A stretch of 7,561 nucleotides of DNA. Source: Candidatus Tayloriibacteriota bacterium (GTDB lineage Bacteria; Patescibacteriota; Minisyncoccia; Phycocordibacterales; GWA1-40-21). Made by a program: the position numbers and the translations under genes. Position 1 is the first letter of the stretch, and every line of letters starts with the position of its first letter. The stretch is from positions 3,326 through 10,886 of the forward strand of contig JAPLZG010000023.1 of assembly GCA_026395155.1 (NCBI GenBank). Reading direction: 5' to 3'. This document shows, one piece after another, positions 4,158-7,561 of the stretch. Below the pieces are notes generated by a model, which ran no database searches, was not told the origin of the DNA, and saw only the letters and a list, made by a program, of their open reading frames with translations.

Positions 4158-4442
4158 ATGGCAAAGAAATTGTATGTAGGGAATCTTCCTTACTCAGCAA
4201 ATGATTCTGCTCTTTCAGATTTTTTTTCAAAAGCTGGTGCAGTTGAATCTGCAGTAGTTATGATTGATAAGATGACAGGTAGATCAAGAGGCTTCGGTTT
4301 CGTATCTATGCCAAACGATGATGAAGCTATGAAAGCTATCGAATCATTGAATGGAGTAGAAATGGACGGAAGAAAGCTTACTGTTAACGAAGCTAAACCT
4401 TTGGAAAACAGACCTTTCAGAAGCAACGGACCAAGAAGATAA
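4158..4442 (+). CDS. Single-RRM RNA-binding protein
   Basis: A small cytoplasmic RNA-binding protein made almost entirely of one RRM domain, like the cyanobacterial Rbp and CPR RRM proteins thought to act in cold response or mRNA handling. From the ATG at 4158 it has 94 aa: RNP2 is LYVGNL (residues 5-10), RNP1 is RGFGFVSM (44-51) with its aromatic residues intact, and a short basic tail (RPFRSNGPRR) replaces the glycine-rich tail of longer relatives. The start MAKKLYVGNLPY is the usual one in this family; an in-frame ATG at 4140 would add MDKKNK and abuts a hairpin, so it is less likely but not excluded. Neither has a good Shine-Dalgarno site. The gene has its own promoter (4002-4030), long leader and a very strong terminator (4443-4502). 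Confidence 0.93.
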   Translation: MAKKLYVGNLPYSANDSALSDFFSKAGAVESAVVMIDKMTGRSRGFGFVSMPNDDEAMKAIESLNGVEMDGRKLTVNEAKPLENRPFRSNGPRR

Positions 4443-4502
4443 TTCAAGGTAAAATAAAAATCACGCACCTTAATTGGTGAGTGATTTTTATTTTACCTTG
4501 AA
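4443..4502 (+). terminator. Very long terminator hairpin after the RRM gene
   Basis: Arms of 27 nt (4443-4469 and 4476-4502) are complementary except for one position and enclose the loop TTAATT. The left arm starts at the last base pair of the RRM stop codon. A and T runs inside the arms allow termination on both strands. Confidence 0.85.
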
Positions 4503-4513
4503 GATGGATATAG

Positions 4514-4557
4514 AACACAAAAGGCCGGCGCGAGGATACGCGCCGGCCTTTTGTGTT
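4514..4557. terminator. Bidirectional GC-rich hairpin
   Basis: A perfect 19-bp stem (4514-4532 with 4539-4557), core GGCCGGCGCG/CGCGCCGGCC, loop AGGATA, with AAAA on the left and TTTT on the right of the GC core. It is placed between the convergent RRM and typA genes and fits bidirectional termination. Confidence 0.8.
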
Positions 4558-4586
4558 GAAAATAAATGAATTATCGATGGCTCTTT

Positions 4587-4624
4587 AAGGTCTGGCCTTT
4601 TTTTAGATTTAAGGCCAGACCTTT
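4587..4624. terminator. Third hairpin between RRM gene and typA
   Basis: AAGGTCTGGCCTT (4587-4599) pairs perfectly with AAGGCCAGACCTT (4611-4623), loop of 11 nt. A short T run follows on the plus strand. It is the third strong hairpin in about 180 bp and lies about 57 bp past the typA stop on the minus strand. Confidence 0.7.
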
Positions 4625-4650
4625 TCCCGCCATAGTCCTTTTATGTTTTA

Positions 4651-4689
4651 CATTTACAACATTTATAACAACTACAACATTTACAACAC
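4651..4689. repeat. Degenerate ACAACATTTA simple repeat
   Basis: Variants of TACAACATTTA / TATAACA repeat about four times. The stop and the last two codons of typA (4681-4689, minus strand) lie inside it. Confidence 0.65.
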
Positions 4690-6579
4690 CCTATCTTTCC
4701 TCGCGCCTTTCTCTCTTTCGTTTTTAGTTAAATATTTTTTTCTTAAACGAACATTTTTAGGAGTTATTTCAAGATATTCATCACCTTGCATAACTTCAAG
4801 ACCTTTTTCAATATCAAGTCGAAGTGGAGGAACAAGATAGAGTGCCTCATCATTTCCAGATGTTCTCATATTTGTAAGGGCTTTATTTTTTGTAGGGTTC
4901 ACTTCCAAATTTTCTCCATTCAAGACATGGCCGATGACCATTCCCTCATAAATCTCAATAGCAGGGTCAATGTAAAGAACTCCTCTTTCTTGTAAATTCC
5001 AAAGAGAAAATGCCATAGATTTTCCAGTGACCATTGATGTCATTGAACCAAATTCTTGTTTTTGTATTTCACCAGCATAAGGCATAAAGTCTATAAAACG
5101 ACTACATAATATTCCAAGGCCTTTTGTATCTATAACGAAAATTCCTCTATATCCAAGAAGTCCTCTTGTTGGTATTTCGAAAATCATTCGGATCTGATTG
5201 TCTTTAACTTTCATATCTTTCATAATACCTTTTCTTCTTCCAAGTTTTTCAATAACTGTACCTTGAAATTCTTCTGGAATATCAATTGTAACTTCTTCAA
5301 AAGGTTCACTTTTAACTCCATCAATAGTTTTAATAATCGCATGTGGTTGGGAAACTTGAAGTTCAAAACCTTCTCTTCTCATATTTTCTATAAGTATTGC
5401 AATATGAAGTTCACCTCTTCCGTAAACATTTATTGGATCAGTATTAAAATCAACTTTTAATCCGACATTTATTTCCATTTCTTTTTCTAGTCTTTCACGA
5501 ATCTGTCTTCCAGTTACAAATTTTCCTTCACGTCCAGCAAAAGGGGAATCGTTCACAAGAAAATTTAAGGAAATTGTTGGTTCATCAATATTAATAGATG
5601 GAAGTGCTACTTGGTCTTGATTTTCACACAAAGTCTCACCAATATATGCATCTGAAATTCCTGCAATCATAACAATATCTCCAGCAAAAGCTTCTTCAAC
5701 ACCTTCTTTTTGAATACCTTTAAATGTATAAAGTTTTGTAATTCTGGCACTTCTAGTCTCGCCCGCTAAAGTTTTGACTGACGCATTAGACTTGTGGTCT
5801 AATGCCCGGAAAATCTCAGATTTTCCATCAGTCAAAATTTTTTCGGGTGAACCATTTGGCATTTTTACAAAAATTGTCTGACCATCTTTAACTTTTCCAG
5901 TGTAAATTCTAGCAACACCAAGTCTTCCCAAAAAGTTATCATAAGCAAGATTAAATATTTGTGCAGAAAAAGGCGAGTTTAATTTTTGTTCATCAGATGC
6001 TGGCGGAACTTTTTCAAGAATTAAATCAAGGAGAGGTGTCATATCTTTTTGTTCATCAGCAAGATTTTTCATGGCGACACCATTTCTACCAATAGCATAA
6101 ATAGTAGAGAAATCTAACTGTTCATTATTTGCACCAAGTTCCATAAAAAGTTCGAGAACTTCTTCGTGAGCTTCTTCTGGTCTAGCTGCAGATTTATCAA
6201 TTTTATTTATAACAACAATTGGTTTTAAACCAAGCTCAAGTGATTTCTTCAAGACGAAACGTGTCTGTGGCATCGGGCCTTCTTGAGCATCGACAACTAA
6301 AAGAACCGTATCAATAGAACGGAGAACACGCTCAACTTCAGAACCGAAGTCTGCATGTCCAGGAGTATCAACAATATTTATCTTTGTACCTTTGTAGGGG
6401 ATTGAAGTATTTTTTGCATATATAGTAATACCACGCTCTTTTTCGAGTTTGTTGCTGTCCATACTGTCGCCTTCTTGGGCCATCCCAGTTTGTCTCAAGA
6501 TTGAATCTGTGAGGGTAGTTTTACCATGGTCAACGTGGGCTATAATTGCAATGTTTCTTATTTGTTTATTGTTTTCCAT
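4681..6579 (-). CDS. typA: Ribosome-associated translational GTPase TypA/BipA
   Basis: A 632-aa translational GTPase of the EF-G/LepA type that binds the ribosome and helps 50S assembly and stress adaptation. G1 is AHVDHGKT (14-21), G2 RGITI (49-53), G3 DTPGH (71-75), G4 NKID (125-128); the G5 position reads YAIGRNG (161-167) instead of the usual YASA. Domain II follows (about 205-310), then the EF-G III-like domain, the domain-V block with GRGELHIAILIENMRREGFE, and the BipA-specific C-terminal domain with PTRGLLGYRG, SLWNLQERG and LTNMRTSGNDEA. Most TypA proteins have about 605-615 aa; the excess is largely explained by an extra ~25-30 residues in domain II (about 245-275) encoded by a palindromic DNA element (5768-5841). 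No Shine-Dalgarno site precedes the ATG at 6579. The gene converges with the RRM gene. Identification is secure. Confidence 0.97.
   Translation of the reverse strand: MENNKQIRNIAIIAHVDHGKTTLTDSILRQTGMAQEGDSMDSNKLEKERGITIYAKNTSIPYKGTKINIVDTPGHADFGSEVERVLRSIDTVLLVVDAQEGPMPQTRFVLKKSLELGLKPIVVINKIDKSAARPEEAHEEVLELFMELGANNEQLDFSTIYAIGRNGVAMKNLADEQKDMTPLLDLILEKVPPASDEQKLNSPFSAQIFNLAYDNFLGRLGVARIYTGKVKDGQTIFVKMPNGSPEKILTDGKSEIFRALDHKSNASVKTLAGETRSARITKLYTFKGIQKEGVEEAFAGDIVMIAGISDAYIGETLCENQDQVALPSINIDEPTISLNFLVNDSPFAGREGKFVTGRQIRERLEKEMEINVGLKVDFNTDPINVYGRGELHIAILIENMRREGFELQVSQPHAIIKTIDGVKSEPFEEVTIDIPEEFQGTVIEKLGRRKGIMKDMKVKDNQIRMIFEIPTRGLLGYRGIFVIDTKGLGILCSRFIDFMPYAGEIQKQEFGSMTSMVTGKSMAFSLWNLQERGVLYIDPAIEIYEGMVIGHVLNGENLEVNPTKNKALTNMRTSGNDEALYLVPPLRLDIEKGLEVMQGDEYLEITPKNVRLRKKYLTKNEREKGARKDRVL
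5768..5841. repeat. Three-way-junction palindromic element translated within typA
   Basis: Three stems use nearly every base: an outer stem 5768-5781 with 5828-5841 (perfect for ten bases, TTTTGACTGA with TCAGTCAAAA, extended by four pairs including one G-T), a second stem GCATTAGAC (5783-5791) with GTCTAATGC (5797-5805), loop TTGTG, and a third stem GGAAAATC (5808-5815) with GATTTTCC (5819-5826), loop TCA. Only 5782, 5806, 5807 and 5827 are unpaired at the junction. It is read in frame as typA residues ~247-271, where I expect other TypA proteins to go directly from the domain II strand to RITKL. It resembles in concept the Rickettsia palindromic elements, which also insert in frame. Confidence 0.8.
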
Positions 6580-6586
6580 TTGTATT

Positions 6587-6603
6587 ATTCGTATTCATTC
6601 GTA
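6587..6603. repeat. ATTCGTATTCATTCGTA motif
   Basis: A 17-bp motif 8 bp upstream of the typA start codon. Its reverse complement recurs at 1370-1384 (15 bp identical) and at 7081-7097 (one mismatch). All three are intergenic; role unknown. Confidence 0.6.
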
Positions 6604-6640
6604 TCATTAGTGTGATTCGTATATTGGTATATAATATATT

Positions 6641-6658
6641 AAAAAGCGCCGAAGCGCA
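6641..6658 (-). terminator. UUCG-tetraloop terminator-like hairpin upstream of typA
   Basis: On the minus strand GCGC-TTCG-GCGC (6646-6657) is followed by TTTTT. The C(UUCG)G loop is exceptionally stable in RNA. No minus-strand gene lies upstream within the window, so it either ends stray antisense transcription from beyond 6700 or sits in the typA leader as an attenuator. Confidence 0.5.
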
Positions 6659-6672
6659 TGTTTAATGCCATA

Positions 6673-6701
6673 AATATACATTAAAATAAGGCTAAAATCA
6701 A
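6673..6701 (-). promoter_or_regulatory. Possible distal typA promoter
   Basis: On the minus strand TTGATT (6696-6701) and TATATT (6673-6678) are 17 bp apart. It is back-to-back with the plus-strand promoter at 6704-6731. Transcripts would begin just before the UUCG hairpin. AT-rich DNA makes a chance match plausible. Confidence 0.3.
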
Positions 6702-6703
6702 GC

Positions 6704-6731
6704 TTGACAAAATTGCTAAAAGGTGTATACT
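6704..6731 (+). promoter_or_regulatory. Strong sigma70 promoter of the small membrane-protein gene
   Basis: Consensus TTGACA (6704-6709) and TATACT (6726-6731), 16-bp spacer. Start near 6738; the leader of about 33 nt carries a GGAGG (6760-6764) six bases before the ATG at 6771. Confidence 0.85.
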
Positions 6732-6770
6732 TACGTAAGATAGCAAAACAACAAACTATGGAGGTTCGAG

Positions 6771-6939
6771 ATGAAGTTATTTTTTTATATCTGTGACTCT
6801 TATGTCTTCCATTGTTGGAGGTCTCTTGAGTAAGGAGGAAATGTTTGAGGGAGCCGGATTTATTGTTCTTATCCTCATGTTAATAGGTATCGGGCTTATG
6901 GTCTTTGCCATTGGCGATAGCTACTTCAAGGATAAGTGA
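6771..6939 (+). pseudogene. Small membrane protein gene with a frameshift in a T7 tract
   Basis: Promoter, GGAGG ribosome site and ATG at 6771 lead into a frame that stops after 20 codons at 6831-6833. The +1 frame continues to a TGA at 6937-6939. If the seven T at 6780-6786 were six, one 55-aa protein would result: an N-terminal hydrophobic stretch after MK (FFISVTLMSSIVGGLL), a charged SKEEMFEGAG linker, a second membrane segment FIVLILMLIGIGLMVFAIG and a charged DSYFKDK end. Without the shift, initiation at ATG 6802 (45 aa) or 6841 (32 aa) would still give the second membrane segment; the GGAGG before 6841 is only two bases away and is probably just the SKEEM codons. No family recognised. 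Explanations are a sequencing error, a real mutation, slippage-based on/off switching or programmed frameshifting. A strong terminator follows at 6964. Confidence 0.7.
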
Positions 6940-6963
6940 TTGCTTCGGCATTTCACGATAACA

Positions 6964-7002
6964 AGTCTCGCGTTGCACTCAGGTGCGGCGCGGGGCTTTT
7001 TT
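6964..7002 (+). terminator. Terminator of the small membrane-protein gene
   Basis: A 15-bp stem (6964-6978 with 6983-6997, four G-T pairs), loop TCAG, then T6 (6997-7002). The T run and the sequence after it are identical for 19 bp (6997-7015) with the terminator at 7451-7489. Confidence 0.9.
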
Positions 7003-7028
7003 ATTAACGAATAAACAATACCAATATA

Positions 7029-7066
7029 CCTGCCCGAAGTGCTACGCATAACGTTGCAGGCGGGCG
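7029..7066. repeat. CCTGCCCG-type dispersed repeat, copy 3
   Basis: Runs from CCTGCCCGAAGTGCTACG to CGTTGCAGGCGGGCG, preceded by CCAATATA as at 1156-1163. It is the fullest copy in the window of the family also seen at 1216-1249 and 3692-3732. Confidence 0.8.
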
Positions 7067-7122
7067 AATTATACTAATTATACGAATGGATACGAATAAA
7101 TTCATCAGAAAAATCCTTCACT

Positions 7123-7191
7123 CTGTCATTGCGAGCGTAGCGTGGCAATCCAGTATTGTAGATGGTTTACTTCGCTAATTTCACAAAGACG
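7123..7191. repeat. MITE-like TCATTGCGAG repeat, copy 3 (shortened)
   Basis: Shares CTGTCATTGCGAG, GTGGCAATCCAGTATT, AGATGGTTT-CTTCG and CAAAGAC in the same order as 2861-2946 but is 69 bp instead of 86 and its right inverted end is decayed. It ends eight bases before the -35 box of the next gene. Confidence 0.8.
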
Positions 7192-7198
7192 AATTGGT

Positions 7199-7226
7199 TT
7201 GATAAAAAATAATACGGGTATATAAT
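7199..7226 (+). promoter_or_regulatory. Strong sigma70 promoter of the CxxC mini-protein gene
   Basis: TTGATA (7199-7204) and a consensus TATAAT (7221-7226), 16-bp spacer, the same spacing as the promoter at 6704-6731. Start near 7233, leader of about 38 nt with AAGGA (7258-7262) eight bases before the ATG. Confidence 0.82.
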
Positions 7227-7270
7227 TGTAAGTAGATTTTTAGATCTTGAACAGAGAAAGGAAGACGACA

Positions 7271-7438
7271 ATGAGAAAAATCAAACCATGTGTGCCTAAA
7301 AAACATAAATGGGAGACTAAGCCTGAACGGTCAGGCATACGCGTGTGTACGGTATGCAAAGAGGAACAATGGCTAATGCAAGACCGCCGCACGCGTACAG
7401 TTAAATGGGCAACGCGGATAATTGCTCCATTACCATGA
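7271..7438 (+). CDS. Hypothetical 55-aa CxxC mini-protein, possible zinc knuckle
   Basis: A very basic 55-aa protein (MRKIKPCVPKKHKWE...). His12-Lys-Trp14 and the pair Cys26-Thr-Val-Cys29 follow an H-x-W ... G-x-x-x-C-x-x-C pattern seen in small zinc-binding proteins of phages and bacteria; Cys7 could supply a fourth ligand. A nucleic-acid-binding role is plausible but only inferred. The ATG at 7271 is chosen because AAGGA lies eight bases upstream; a TTG at 7247 in the same frame lacks such a site. The gene is a self-contained cassette with a strong promoter (7199-7226) and terminator (7451-7489), and is higher in GC than the housekeeping genes. No specific family recognised. Confidence 0.78.
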   Translation: MRKIKPCVPKKHKWETKPERSGIRVCTVCKEEQWLMQDRRTRTVKWATRIIAPLP

Positions 7439-7450
7439 TTTTTTTCACAT

Positions 7451-7489
7451 AGCTCCGTGCCACACTCGGGTGTGGTGCGGGGTTTTTTT
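7451..7489 (+). terminator. Terminator of the mini-protein gene
   Basis: A 15-bp stem (7451-7465 with 7470-7484, including several G-T pairs), loop TCGG, with a T run at 7483-7489. The 19 bp from 7484 to 7502 match those after the stem of the terminator at 6964-7002. Confidence 0.9.
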
Positions 7490-7510
7490 ATTAACGAATA
7501 AATATACAAC

Positions 7511-7561
7511 CACCCCGTCCATCAGAATGTCCACCCCTCCTTAACTAAGGAGGGGATACAG
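7511..7561. repeat. CCCCTCCTTA dispersed repeat at the right edge
   Basis: CACCCCGTC is followed by a perfect inverted repeat CCCCTCCTTA/TAAGGAGGGG (7534-7543 with 7546-7555, two bases between). Repeats of this CACCCCGTC...CCCCTCCTTA layout are dispersed in many bacterial genomes. It probably continues beyond the window. Confidence 0.65.

Noticed and set aside
4190..4468. Minus-strand 92-aa frame
   Set aside because: Antisense shadow of the RRM gene.
4643..5460. Plus-strand frames of 65, 69 and 65 aa
   Set aside because: Antisense to typA; no start signals or family features.
7240..7509. Minus-strand 89-aa frame
   Set aside because: Antisense to the mini-protein cassette and passes through its terminator; the plus-strand gene has promoter, ribosome site and terminator.

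Overview
The window looks like an AT-rich chromosomal segment from a Candidate Phyla Radiation (Patescibacteria, Parcubacteria-like) bacterium. The reasons are an HisRS with a REHWQ-type motif, a divergent short TruB, a small single-RRM protein, a stand-alone PaaX-C/Cas2-like protein, housekeeping genes that lack Shine-Dalgarno sites and start almost at their promoters, and gene gaps filled with GC-rich palindromic repeats. The lineage is inferred from gene character, not from a marker-gene tree.

Layout. 1-415 (-): N-terminal part of hisS, running off the left edge, with a promoter that would give a leaderless mRNA. 496-1062: a 121-aa Cas2-like gene (548-913, +) lying between two copies of a perfect palindrome with the same 22-bp core; two hairpins sit between the gene and the second palindrome. 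1063-1431: gene-free, with GC-rich repeat hairpins. 1484-1912 (-): an unrecognised 142-aa gene with a strong Shine-Dalgarno site, its own terminator and visibly higher GC. 1993-2769 (+): truB. 2763-2986: heptamer repeats, a long hairpin, an 86-bp MITE-like repeat and a G10 tract that occupies the spacer of a candidate promoter. 3023-3601 (+): a protein with a C-terminal DUF1566/C-type-lectin-like domain whose codon pattern resembles a diversity-generating-retroelement variable region. 3620-3926: terminator followed by nested repeats. 4002-4442 (+): RRM protein with a hairpin-rich leader of about 100 nt. 4443-4624: three consecutive hairpins between convergent genes. 4681-6579 (-): typA/bipA, whose domain II carries an in-frame insertion encoded by a 74-bp DNA segment that folds as an almost completely paired three-way junction. 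6704-7002 and 7199-7489 (+): two small-gene cassettes (a frameshifted small membrane protein and a CxxC mini-protein), each with a strong promoter, a Shine-Dalgarno site and a terminator of the same sequence family. The right end is another dispersed repeat.

The housekeeping genes (hisS, truB, rrm, typA) serve translation and RNA function but do not form an operon; nearly every gene is a separate transcription unit. The most notable signals are the Cas2-like gene between twin palindromes, the palindromic element translated inside typA, the G10 promoter spacer upstream of a possibly diversified C-type-lectin-like protein, and the T7 frameshift in the small membrane protein.
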